Positions 21,766-32,895 of a stretch of 43,546 nucleotides of DNA are shown here, one piece after another. The position numbers and the translations under genes are program-made. The notes beneath the pieces were generated by a model. That model was not told the DNA's origin. It did no database searches and saw nothing but the letters and a program-made list of their open reading frames with translations. Source of the stretch: Phoronis australis (taxonomy: Eukaryota > Phoronida > Phoronidae); the NCBI GenBank assembly GCA_002633005.1, contig NMRA01000021.1, positions 707,677-751,222 on the forward strand. The letters run 5' to 3'. Numbering within the stretch: position 1 is the stretch's first letter; each line of letters starts with the position of its first letter.

Positions 21766-24185
21766 TCATGTAGTGCAATGTGATGAGCTAGTGAAAAGGT
21801 GTAAAACATTGACCAGGACAAACGTGACAACAGCGCCGATGGTTGAGCCGACCTGTGTGAGGGCACCACACCAGAGGAGGCCATTACGACCGTCATCCCG
21901 GAGGATCATCGCCACCATGACCTTGGAGTATGAGAAAAGACCACTACTGGCCAACCAAACAAGAATCTGGAATAAGGGAGGCAATTAGGATGATTTCATC
22001 AAAAGCACTGTTGTCGTTTTCAAATGCATTGTGGGACACTTGTTTGCTAGTTACATCAAAGATAACTTAGTGATATATTGAGTAAAAACATGATGGAAAA
22101 GAACACTTGCTGGTCGTGCATGTACAATAAATCAACCATCATAGATTTTTTTTCAAAGTATTTGAAGACTTGCATTCTCAGCCAACACTTCAAATTACAC
22201 ATGGAGCTTGATCTGGCTGAAGAAGTGATGTTTCAGCCAACATGGCTATGAATAAAATCCAACATGACAATACATCCCAAGAAATGATGTCTAGGTGAAC
22301 ATGTGAAAGCAAGGTTTCATTAAAAAATACTCACCGTCACGACATCACCGGCCACAGAGTCGTACAGTGGGGGATGGGGGCTCATCCCCGCCAGCACCAG
22401 GGTGTAGACAGCACAACACACCGCTACCACAGTGATTGCACCCAGTGACTTGTAGGACTTGGTGGGAACAAAAAAGGCTACAAAACAGGCGAGCGGGTTC
22501 ATCACATTGCACAGCCTCACCACTAGACTGTATACCAAGGACCCGTACGGAAGAGCTGAATAAGTTTGTGTTGAGGGCAGTACACCATTACTGAGAGCGT
22601 TGACTACTGTGATAAGTGACAATAAATAAACGTAGTCAAAACGCTCAAGTTTGCCATCTTCTGGTTCAGGCTCACCTGCTGGTGTGACAGGAGATTGTGG
22701 AGGAGGCATTTCCTCCCGATCTTCGAGCACGGGGTGCAGATCGGGGCGTGAGAAAGTCAACTCCATTGGACCAAAACTTGATGTCCTGCGACTTGAAGGC
22801 TTGAAGGAATGTTGGCGTGTTATTGACGTTACCGAGTGGTAGCGTCGACGGCATGGTGTCGATGTTGGTGGCTCAAACACACTGTCATTGTCATCTTGGT
22901 CGGTTGCATCAGGTAGACCCCCCGTAGTCATAGCACCTGGTGTGGAACAGTGTTTCACACGAGTCTTCTCTGAAAAATTGTTACGTATCGGACTCGGCAG
23001 GTCAGTCTCATCTGTGTGGGTCAACTTTCCGAGCGGAGAACGAACTCTGACGTCAGCAACTCCGGCTACAGGAGTTAGTGGCTTTCTCTCTGGGAATGTC
23101 TCGAAATATTTGGCTTCTTCATGTGGGCTAGAATCATTCAGATGGCCATTTTCTGTGTCTTTATCACCAGAGGGCGCCCCTGGTTCATCTTCCGTCAGGT
23201 GGTAACCTTTACAATGTGGCAAGAAGTTCAACAAGATGAATGCAATACCGCACACTGTCATCATCACAAACAGAAAGAAATAGAAATCTTCGACGGAAAA
23301 ATTGGGTTCCAGAAGAACCATAACTACTTTCCAGTCTTCGACTACTTCAGTGGTCCCATTAATTGTCTTATTAACGAGAACTGAGACATTTGTACAATTG
23401 TAATTCCCAGCCCCTTGCCCAAGAGACACTAAGCTTGGTGTGAGACCACTGAAACCCTCCCCGATGTAAAAAGCCGTCATGTATTCTTCTGGGAAAATGG
23501 CCATGAATGGCAAAAAGACAACGGATGAAGTACAGTCTACGAACGCCAGAAAGAAAGTTAATAGTAACAATGCTGTACTATGCTCAACACCACCAATGTA
23601 AGATGTGTCACGCCAAAAGAATGCCAGTAAGAAACATGACACAGCACCAACGATGACGATAGCGTACACTACAGGTTTTTCTTTCACTTTGTTTGGATTC
23701 AATGTAAACGCAACAAAGAATATTAAAGGTCCGATATTGGCTAGCTGAATGGCGACGGAGAGATAGGATGGAAGGTCCCAACCTTCAGGAAGCTGAGGGA
23801 CAAGCAGCGGTAGCTCCACCCAGATGCCATTGATGGCAATCCACGAGCCTGAACCGAATATTATGACTAATAAGTACACAAGTACAGACATATTGTTACA
23901 GCAATTACACAGTAAAAACTTTTGACTGCCAGCTTCCACTTTCACTTCAACGTCATTATCCACAGGCTCCGGCTTCTGGTGTGACTGTAGCCTTGATTCT
24001 GTCAACTGATTGTCTGCCTCCACATCCAGACGGAGGCCCAGTTTGTTCCTTTGCTGGGCAGGAGTTGTCCCCCCTCCCGAGTACAACAGTTCATGTTCCC
24101 CAGAAGACATGGTTTTTGAGCCTAGAAGAGGGGTGTCTGAGCCATGTAATGAGTTGTCTTCATTGCTGTCACTTTGTTGAGACAT
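21766..24185 (-). CDS. Riboflavin transporter, SLC52A (RFVT) family, two coding exons
   Basis: Plasma-membrane riboflavin carrier. Coding exon 1 runs 24185 down to 22335 (617 codons, donor GTGAGT). Coding exon 2 runs 21966 down to the TGA at 21766-21768 (66 codons). The 368-bp intron is phase 0. The start ATG at 24185 has A at -3, and an acceptor TTTTCAG at 24213-24219 just upstream implies a non-coding 5' exon. Family hallmarks are GSGSWIAINGIWVELPLLVP (111-130), LPEGWDLPSYLSVAIQLANIGP (132-153, given here in part), FVDCTSSVVFLPFM (215-228), VNALSNGVLPSTQTYS (528-543) and, in exon 2, YSKVMVAMILRD and LLWCGA. The protein is 683 aa against about 450-470 in human SLC52A1-3. The extra length is a ~97-residue N-terminal tail and a ~190-residue Ser/Thr/Pro-rich central loop (about 325-515). 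Sequons at N263, N266, N272 and N276 lie in a predicted extracellular loop. Family sure; which vertebrate paralogue it matches is not assigned. Confidence 0.95.
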
Positions 24186-24212
24186 TGTAGCCACTCCTGA
24201 TCATTCTGGTAA
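24186..24212 (-). other. 5' UTR part of the SLC52A start exon
   Basis: On the minus strand CTTCCTTTTCAG precedes TTACCAGAATGATC and the ATG. The exon therefore most likely begins at 24212, with an upstream untranslated exon at an unknown distance to the right. Confidence 0.6.
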
Positions 24213-25389
24213 CTGAAAAGGAAGGTGATCACTCAGTTTAATATCATCGCCTTGAGATCTGGGACATATACAGAAGAGGCAAATAATAAAACGATTGTTT
24301 GGATTTATTTGACCGTGCCAGCTTATTTTAATCTTTTAAAGCATACCTCTAGTCAGTGTTCTCCACAACCTGTTTTTGACTTGTCACTGCGTCGAGTTTG
24401 AATTTTGTCATAACGAGTTTGGCTTTCTTGGTTCGAGTTTGAAAGCCTATGCAACGAGTTTGCAGTATCGGTAGATCAGTCATTTCTTACGCAAAATTAT
24501 TACTAACTTAGTTGTCATTGTAGTTAGCAGTTACCAGTAGCTGCAACAATTTTGTTCTTGAGCATACGTTTACATTAACGAACAGGTTGGGGCTGCACCT
24601 TTCCTGCAGGAGGGGATATCAGGCATTCATACTAAAGGTACATAAGCTCTTATGATTGTGACAAGACCATGGCACCATAGATATTAGTAAAGAGATTCGC
24701 AACTCCGTGAAGTCTCGCGGCCTAACGCAAAAGTACGTGAGCAGGATTCAAAACTTCCGGTCTCATGGCTAAGCATAGTAACGAAGGTGAACTTTGGTTT
24801 TCATTTCACGCACGTCAAGCACATTTTTGAGTTTGAAATTAATTTGTTGTGTTTAATTCAAACTAAATCGCGTATGCGAGCCATTCAAGTCGGGTTATTG
24901 GTACGAAACGTGTCGTAATTGACTTGACAAGTTGTTGCTGGCACAGTTCAACACACGAATCGAGGAGTTTGGCCCAATGAAAAGGTTGAGCTAAATGGAT
25001 AATTCTTTTCACCAGTTGAATTCTCAGTCATTTACGTTGAAATTTAGTTTGAATTTTGTATCGACCTAAATGCAGTTTCTCATTCGTCACTACGTTTACA
25101 ATACATAAGCCATGGTTTACCAATATATCCAAAATTCAGCAAGAACGAATTTTTGCCATTTTTCATGATTTTCAGAAGCTCATATATATTAGCATGATGA
25201 AAAGTGGTGGACAATGAAAAGTATGCCATCGAAATATTTAAACTTTCTTCTTTATATTGATATACGCTTCAACAAATGGGGGAAATCACGAATATTTTTA
25301 AAAATCGAAGTACTGCAGCACTTGAGAAGGGGATAAATTTTCAGTTGCTAAATGGCCTTTACTGAACCGATTTTAATGATATGTATATC
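24213..25389. other. Non-coding DNA upstream of SLC52A, with a CGAGTTTG-rich patch
   Basis: No coding exon seen; probably 5' UTR intron or intergenic. Between about 24390 and 24465 the octamer CGAGTTTG recurs four times at roughly 20-25-base spacing, perhaps a worn minisatellite. Confidence 0.35.
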
Positions 25390-25546
25390 CAGGGGCGGAT
25401 CCAGGATTTTGTGTTAGAGGGATAAGAGCAGAGTATTAGCCAGGATTTTGTCATTCAGACATTGGCACTCCCGATCTGCCAAATGGAATCTGGGGGAATT
25501 TTAGGGGGGGTGTAGCCCTCTTGGCCCCCCTCTAAATCCGCTATTG
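25390..25546. mobile_element. Short MITE with CAGNGGCGGAT-type termini
   Basis: The left end reads CAGGGGCGGATCCAGGATTTT. The right end reads GGCCCCCCTCTAAATCCGCTATTG, whose reverse complement starts CAATAGCGGATTTAGAGGGG. The element is about 157 bp with a G-tract and C-tract near its right end. Flanks ATATC and ATGTC may be a worn target-site duplication. The same termini are seen at 30998-32253. Confidence 0.65.
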
Positions 25547-28500
25547 ATGTCAAACTGCTAAAAACATCTGCCTTAAGTGTACACTTTTATTTGTTTTTTT
25601 GATAAAAGTATGGGAAAATGTAGTTTTTTTTAATTTAATGCCTTGTTAATTTCTAACCTGGAAAAATCCTGCAAGTGTACTCTCAACGTAACAATTACTA
25701 TCGTGTCCTAATCCATTCCTCATCAAATATTTTTCACTTCATCTCATCATTTCCATTTAGCAATACTTCCAAACAAGGTAAATTCAGTCATTTTCAAGAA
25801 CCATGCAGACCTTTCCAGGGTTAAAACTGAACTCAAATTTGATTGGTCAAATGGATTAAACAGAACCAGTCAAAACTTCCCTAAATTACATAAAGTGACC
25901 CAAATTGGTGAAATATTTTCATTATAACAGTACAGAATATTTTTAAAATTCATTTAACTTCAGTTTTGGGGATAGATTCAGTCTATTTTCTTCAAAAATA
26001 ATTTTGTTACATGTTTTCTACCTTGTGGTGCTGTGATCAGTTTCATTTTTAAAAAAATTATATTTTGCATTAAAATAATTGTTTATTCAAGGCTGCAGTA
26101 CATCAAAACCGTTTAGAATACGAGTATGCTCTTTTTGGATGGTCACTAACACAACACCTCTCAATTCTTATATTATTTGACAGGAATGAACTTGATTTAA
26201 ATTTCATTGAAATTTTATTGTCCATTTAATTTTGTTTAATTAAAAATGCACATGATCATTTTCATCATATGGTGAGTAACTTAAGATTGTGAAAACATTG
26301 ATCTCACTTGGGGAAAAAAGAATAATTCGTATAACCTCAAAGATTTTTGAACAAATGACGAAATACTCTGAAAAAACTAGGTTTCTGGTTTTTGCTATTT
26401 TTGAAATCATTTGTTACACCAATTTCATTTTTATAATTGTTTTGAAATATTTTGGAACAAAAGAAATATTTTCACCAAACCATGGTAATTCTTGAAGTGC
26501 TTTGTCGTTTTAAAAGTGGTTTGGTGACGATATGTTGTTAACATACAAAAATTACTTGTAAATTAAGGACTCTATCTTGTTTTAGCAACACAGTATGCTA
26601 TGGATTCCCAAATATAATTGTCTAAACTTCATATTTTTGTGGCCTGAAAATTTTGGGTGCTATTTGCTGAAAAAAGGCTATTTTTGAGGCTGCAAAAATT
26701 AAAAAACTCCAGAGCCGCCTAAACAATTTCAAAAATATATATAAATGGCTAAAGCTACCATTTTAGACTATTGAAGTGTTTCTGATGAAATTTGTATTTT
26801 GCTTTGCTCTGACATCTCTATTTTGTAAAACATAGTATGCAAAGGGTGTTTTTGTATTCGTTCTCATCAATGTATGCAACACTTTATGTAATGTTGTTAT
26901 GTTTTTTCCTGTTTGTTAGTGTAAAAATCCCATTGCATATCCGTGTTGTCATTTTTCACATACCAATTGTAAAGTAATGCAGGGGAATCCCAGACCCCTG
27001 TTACTTACTCATTGGAACTGGGAAAATAAAAAAAATGAAAAATGTCTATTTTGTGTGTTCTGTGCTATCTGATAACCACTAAAAATAAGGCTGACAGAAC
27101 AACTTTCATAACCCGAGTCTTTACCTCTCATGTTCTCTATTTCAGATTTTGTGGTATTTTGTTTCAGTTGGTGGTTTCATTTCATGTTATAACTTTTTTC
27201 TTCTGCAGGCAGGCATATAACACTTAAAACTGAATTCCCTTCACTGTGTATAAAGTTCAAAAACTTAATTTATAAAAAATATACTATACAAGTTTCCTTT
27301 CGAACATTGAATATCTATTGGGGTCACAAAACCCTAAAGAAAATTACAGTGCCAACTGGTCCTTCCAAATTTTGACGTTTTCAATTCAATCGCTGGTTAT
27401 CTCCACTAATCAATAGTGGCACTGATTCTGTTGTAGCAATTAAACATTCACGCTCAATGCGATACTGAAAATTAGCTCTTTTTGTTAAAATGCCATAGAA
27501 GAGTCCTGGGGGAAAAGTTCACTTTCACAAAATCACGTTCCAGATACAACTCTGCGTTCCATATTACTTTATAGATATTCTATGTATTTGTAACATTTAG
27601 AGGATGTTCAGAAGCTGAAAGAGAGGAATAGACATTAGGTCTTAATGTGCATGCCCACCTTTATAATCATTTTTATGTATCACTTGCCAAGAAACTGTGG
27701 AGAATATGTCAACTCAGTCGACATGGAGAGCATGATGTGCTGCCATTGAAAATATTGAGAGTCCTTTTTGATTACATTCACGAAGCCCATTTTGAATGAG
27801 CAGCAAACAGGATCATGCTGCACTTGTTAGCGCGACATTCTTGTAACCCCCTCCATTTGTCAGTCTTTGCAGTATTTCACACCTGCTGTGTACCATTGCA
27901 TATTTAATTACCTTTTACTTTGTGACGGTATTACTGAGTCATTTTATTATTTCCACTTGATGAAACAGGTATTTTCGAAATATCGTGTGTCGTCTCTTGG
28001 TCAGTTTCTTTCCCAATGTTCTGGCGATGCGAACGGAATGGAATAAAGATTGTTAACAGCAACAAGTGTCATGTATCGAACCAATTTTGCATAATCGTAG
28101 CTATGTTTAGAAGTTGCCTTACAATGTACTTTTGGCCTATGATAGTAGTGACAGCAAGTTTTTGACACTCAAGTTTTGCAAATGATTATGATATGTCAAT
28201 GTCAGTTAGCCTTTGGCCTTCCCCCTGGAACAAACTGTGTGTGAATTACAAATATTTATTATGTAACATTGTTACAAATTCATTTTTGTTGGTTAATACT
28301 TGTGCTTATGATTATGAGCTGATTTGTACGGTACTGAATTTAAACAAACATCAATACTAATTGGAACAAAAAATCAGCTGATGCGACTGTGTAAGTGTAA
28401 ATGATAAACACGGGAAAATCAGCTGAAGACGTTTCTGGCGTTAATAACTCATAACATGTCTGAATTATCTTGTGAATGTTTTAATTGACATGACAGAGAA

Positions 28501-28600
28501 CAGTATACGCATTTTATTTTTTTCAAGTCTTCAACACTCCAAAAAATCAAGCAATTCGACTCATTACTTTACCAAATCTTGAAACGAGGGAACGACCGCT
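25547..28600. other. AT-rich non-coding stretch
   Basis: Three kilobases without a supported gene, RNA or clear repeat. Open frames (26289-26495, 27042-27227) have the composition of AT-rich noise and no domain. It may be intron of the SLC52A 5' UTR or intergenic DNA. Confidence 0.35.
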
Positions 28601-28796
28601 CCATAAAACCGGAAGTTTCCTATCCTGCGTGTGCAGCGCCCTCTCGTCGTTAGTGTTTATGTCCCGTGGCCCGCGACATGCGCAACGCGCTCTAACGGGA
28701 GTTGGCAGTCCCTATCTACAGTCTATGATGGCACATTGCAGATGCCGAGATTATCATCATCATGATGAAGACGCGTGTTGCTGACATCTCAGCATT

Positions 28797-28832
28797 TAGA
28801 ATATATTATAAATATATAATATATATAAAAAG
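28797..28832. repeat. AT-dinucleotide-rich microsatellite
   Basis: ATATATTATAAATATATAAT and neighbouring bases form a low-complexity AT run between GC-richer blocks. It contains TATA-box-like text, but no transcription start can be argued from it. Confidence 0.6.
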
Positions 28833-29068
28833 TGTGAGTAACAAATACATAAAGAGCACATCCACTAATCTAAATAAATTTGAAATTCTCCCTTCCGGTT
28901 GAAGTCGGGCTTAGCTTGCATAACATTAACAAGCTCGTGCAAGCGCAGGTCACGTGCCCAGAATTGCCAGAAATTGCATAAGCGTGGTCTCAAGTAAATA
29001 ACAAACTAACAGTACTTTTGAAGACATAAAAGCATACTTGAGCAATTTAACTCCCACATTCATAGTGG

Positions 29069-29102
29069 TGTGTGGGACCATAGATGTACTATAGTCTATG
29101 GT
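29069..29102. repeat. Short near-palindrome with 13-base arms
   Basis: GTGGGACCATAGA, a 10-base loop region, then TCTATGGTGGGAC. Arms match at 11 of 13 positions. A related CTACAGTCTATGATGG phrase lies near 28718. This looks like a terminus or core of a palindromic short element. Confidence 0.5.
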
Positions 29103-30541
29103 GGGACTAAGTGCAAAGCACCGTGGGTTTACCACCGATTTTTAAAACATTTCCGGTGGCTATGGCAATTCGGCACTATCAGAGTATCAGTGAGTAAGTG
29201 CGGCAACTCACGCCTAACCATTGACATCAACTTACCAAATTTATAACAGTAAACATGATAGCCTCTTTCGCCTGACAAAAATGCGGAAACCGAACAGAAA
29301 CTATAAGTTGTTCACGCTGTTCGATCACTGACATTGTTCAACCCGACGAGTGGTATTCAAGGTTGTTATAGAAAATCTCATAATCTGAAGCATTCACACT
29401 TTAAGAAGCTCAAAGTCGGTCTCATTCACGGACGTAGTTCACACGCTCGCTGGTTCCCTGCTTGTCCGCTAGGGGTAAACAAACTGGCATGAAGTGTAAA
29501 TGTGCCATGTAGTTTCTGGTCTAGTGTTGTACAGACAAATCGCTTAATTCATGTTCAAGAAATGTGAATCAGAAAGTTGTGCATGGTTGTGCCTTTTCCG
29601 AGTGCATTTTTTACTGTCACTGACCTGTCCTGTATTGAGAATTACACATTGGTTAAATGAGTCAGCCATATATGTCGCCGTGCCTGCTGTGCTTCAAGCA
29701 CGCGGATTTACATTACTGCAGAAACGAAATATTTGCTGTCACGCCACGACTAGGCTAAAAATCGTTCATAATCCGTCATTTTCCGTAAAGCTAACTATAT
29801 GACTGTCGAGCTAGGTTACATCAACCACTAAAAACGCGCGTGCTACTGAATGATATATACCTGCGTGTTCCCCCTAGCGCACGCGCTGAAGCAGGGAACG
29901 TCAGCGCGGCGATGAGGCGGGCGCCCGGCCAACTGAGGGCGCTTTTTCCTTTCGTGCTGTTCCAACACACAGTACAGCCCCCAACTCTTGGTTTAAAACA
30001 CACTGTGTTATGAGTTATGCAATTGACAAGCAGTTTATGATTTGTTGCCTCGTAAATGTGGTCAGCTTTCCACTAAGTCATTAGTGCCTATTTTCCAACT
30101 GCTGGTTTAGGCCTATGATTGCCACATTTTAATTGTTGCACGCGCCCAACTAATTAATAACGCCGAATGACTTGAGTGCCGCTGTGCACTTTGAGGCCTG
30201 CAAAACTGAATTCATTGGCGAACTAACTTGCTCAAATATGAACCTTTAATTTCAGTTTATCAAAATGTTCCATTTAGCTTCCCCGCTGTGCAGGCCTACG
30301 GTCGCCGATAAACAACACACAATTGCATGGAATTGGACGATTTTTCAGCTACATCATCAGAATGGAAAATTACCCTTAAGCATTTTCAAATGACAAAAAA
30401 TGATCCCTGCACCCGCATGACGAATTTCTCAGAGTCAAGTTTATTGACGACTGAGTAGGCAGCGGCCGACATGACAGGCCTCGCCGCACTATATTCAACT
30501 AGCTGTCAATCAAGGTTTTAGTAGTCAGTCTGCACGGAATG

Positions 30542-30590
30542 CCGTGCCGCGTGTGTGTGCGTGCGTGCTTGCGCGCGCGCGCGTTCGTAT
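30542..30590. repeat. Alternating purine-pyrimidine GT/GC tract
   Basis: GTGTGTGTGCGTGCGTGC followed by TTGCGCGCGCGCGC forms a nearly uninterrupted alternating tract, the classic composition for left-handed DNA and a variable microsatellite. Confidence 0.75.
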
Positions 30591-31192
30591 GTAGTGGTTT
30601 GTGCCCGGCAGTCACGGTGTGTCTCGTGTGCATGACTTTGCGTAGTCATTGTATACTATGCGAAATTTTATGACAAGAATTGTCGGTGTACGGTTATTTC
30701 CTCAGTATAGCGGACCATAAATGTATGTATTTTTGTACAATATGATGCATTGTTTACCAAGTTGTCTAGGTCATTGTGATGTACTTCAATTTCTGGCCAC
30801 TAGCGCCGCCGCCCGGCAGCCAACCTTGTCAGTTCATATAAGCGCGCCAAGATTCGGTCATATGCTTAGAACCATGCGTGTGCTGCCATCAAGATATAGT
30901 AGGCTTGCACGAGCAGAACCAGGCTGTTGGCTGGAGCCCCTACTTAACTTTTCGACGTGTCAGCAGTGTGCAATCGGAGGGCCGGCCCCGGATGACCCAG
31001 TGGCGGATCTGGGATATCACAAGGGGGGGGGCAACATTTTGTCCAGCTGTAAGCATTTGCGCAAACTGAACCACGATTGTAGATGCGCATAACACCCTCC
31101 CGCCAAGGAAATTTTTCTGTTTTTACCTCTAAAAATCAAGCATTTTCCTTGATTCCTGAAGTATTATCCAATAAAAAAGGCAAAAAAAAAAC

Positions 31193-31474
31193 NNNNNNNN
31201 NNNNNNNNNNNNNNNNNNNNNNNNNNNNNNNNNNNNNNNNNNNNNNNNNNNNNNNNNNNNNNNNNNNNNNNNNNNNNNNNNNNNNNNNNNNNNNNNNNNN
31301 NNNNNNNNNNNNNNNNNNNNNNNNNNNNNNNNNNNNNNNNNNNNNNNNNNNNNNNNNNNNNNNNNNNNNNNNNNNNNNNNNNNNNNNNNNNNNNNNNNNN
31401 NNNNNNNNNNNNNNNNNNNNNNNNNNNNNNNNNNNNNNNNNNNNNNNNNNNNNNNNNNNNNNNNNNNNNNNNNN
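31193..31474. other. Assembly gap (282 N)
   Basis: Run of N within the transposon at 30998-32253, directly abutting the left end of a nested MITE. Frames shown across it are meaningless. Confidence 1.
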
Positions 31475-31723
31475 GGGCCCGTTCCAACAAAACTGACTTA
31501 GCTAAGACAATTCCTAAATCTTACTAACTTTTAAAATAAAAGTTCAATTTGTCTCAAAATTATTTCAAGAAAGAGATGTTAAGCTTGATTTAAATGTTTG
31601 ACGTACGTTTTGGCTTAATTTTGATGAATTTACCAGATATGGAAGTTTCAAAGTTTGGAAGTTAAGAAAAATCTTAGACTTAAGTCAATAATGAACTTAA
31701 GTCAGTTTCTTGGAACGGGCCCC
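31475..31723. mobile_element. Nested MITE with GGGCCCGTTCCAA terminal inverted repeats
   Basis: The left end GGGCCCGTTCCAACAAAACT (31475, at the gap edge) matches the reverse complement of the right end. The right end, reversed, reads GGGGCCCGTTCCAAGAAACT followed by GACTTAAGT. The terminal repeats are at least 27 bp, and the ~249-bp body holds further inverted CTTAAGTC-type segments. No coding capacity. It sits inside the larger element at 30998-32253. Confidence 0.8.
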
Positions 31724-32895
31724 AAATCCGTTTTTCGTGTTGGCAATAATGACGGCATTGCTTTGGAAATCGTCTTAAGATAATGTTTGACAAAGAGAGT
31801 ATTGCGAGTTTCTGAGTGATTCACTATTGCTTCGATTAAAGTTCACATCTTACCATCAGCTTCTGATTTTTCATCGTCACTCTGGTTCCATTTTCTTTAA
31901 AAAATGAAGTAAATTTCATAGCACAGTGGAGCAGACGACGGAAACGGAGTCGTAGTGCGCAGCGCCACTGCCGGTCGCCTGGGATATCTTGGGAGAGCCT
32001 ATCTACTTAGCCATAGTTCCGTTACAAATGCGCCGTGTTCCGAATTTGACACTTGAAATGGATTTGAGCCCCTCCCCAACACTAAAACTGCACACATTTA
32101 AATCCTATTTTATCCGTATAATTTTAATTACCGTCGGTCCTTGGGGTTTATTAATAAAAAAAACTCAACATTTCCCTACGCTCTTAAAGTTTTATTTTTT
32201 TGAGCCAGCCAAGGGGGGGGCGGACCCCCTGGGCCCCCCTAAATCCGCCTCTGTGACCATTGAGACGCCGGGTCTCGATGCACGACCCGAGGCTGGCCTT
32301 TATTGATTGAGAATACAGCCGGGACACCTGAATCGGACAAAGATATCTAAACATTTTGAATCTGTCATGGTGGTGACGCGTCCTTAAAAATGCAGGACTG
32401 TCCCACCACTTTGACCGCGGGATAGCCTATCAGCGGGGCCGAGAGAACGCTCACTGAGTTCACTTGTGGCCGGTCGGCCGCCGATCCCGAATTACATCTT
32501 ACCTGATCTTGCATAAATTATTTTACTCATGACGTGAGTTCATTAAATTTCCTTTTTTCACAAAAATGTACGCAGTACCCCCATTGCCATAGGTCTTCAG
32601 TTCTACGGAAGCAACACTGGCGGACTGACGCACAATTAAACTGACGCTCAAAGAATCAGTGGTATTTATTGATAAGTTGGGCCCAAGGCTGCGAAAAAAA
32701 CAGCCCAATCTTAAACCTGTTCGAATGCGGGAGCAGAGTAGGACACACGGAAGCTCAATGTGAGCATGCGCGAAAACCCGGCGTAATCAACGAGGTTGAG
32801 GATGAAGTTTTAGTTTGCAGTGGTTGTAAGTCTTCGGAAAGCATTTCACAAATGCAATAGAAAACTGATGCTGAAATTTTTAAAAGTTAATGAAT

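Larger units (their letters stand above)
28601..30990. other. GC- and CpG-richer region, possible promoter zone
   Basis: Compared with neighbours, patches at about 28610-28700, 29850-29950 and 30470-30620 are rich in GC and CpG. The region lies between the 5' ends of the minus-strand SLC52A gene and the plus-strand BRD gene, so promoters of one or both may be here. This is inference. No transcription start motif was found, and the 123-codon frame at 30721-31092 runs into a MITE and looks spurious. Confidence 0.35.
30998..32253. mobile_element. DNA transposon with CAGNGGCGGAT termini and TGACC target duplication, contains a gap
   Basis: The left end is CAGTGGCGGATCTGGG at 30998. The right end is CCCTAAATCCGCCTCTG ending at 32253, whose reverse complement is CAGAGGCGGATTTAGGG. 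The pentamer TGACC lies directly outside both ends (30993-30997 and 32254-32258) and fits a 5-bp target-site duplication. Both termini are followed inward by long G or C tracts. The interior includes the N gap and a second MITE. No transposase frame is visible. Same family as 25390-25546. Confidence 0.65.

Noticed and set aside
22651-23384. Plus-strand frames opposite the SLC52A exon
   Set aside because: Shadows of the 617-codon transporter exon on the minus strand.
30721-31092. 123-codon plus-strand frame upstream of the gap
   Set aside because: Its end reads through the terminus and G-tract of a MITE. No homology and no splice support.
31083-31496. Frames across the N run
   Set aside because: Open only because N positions contain no stop codons.
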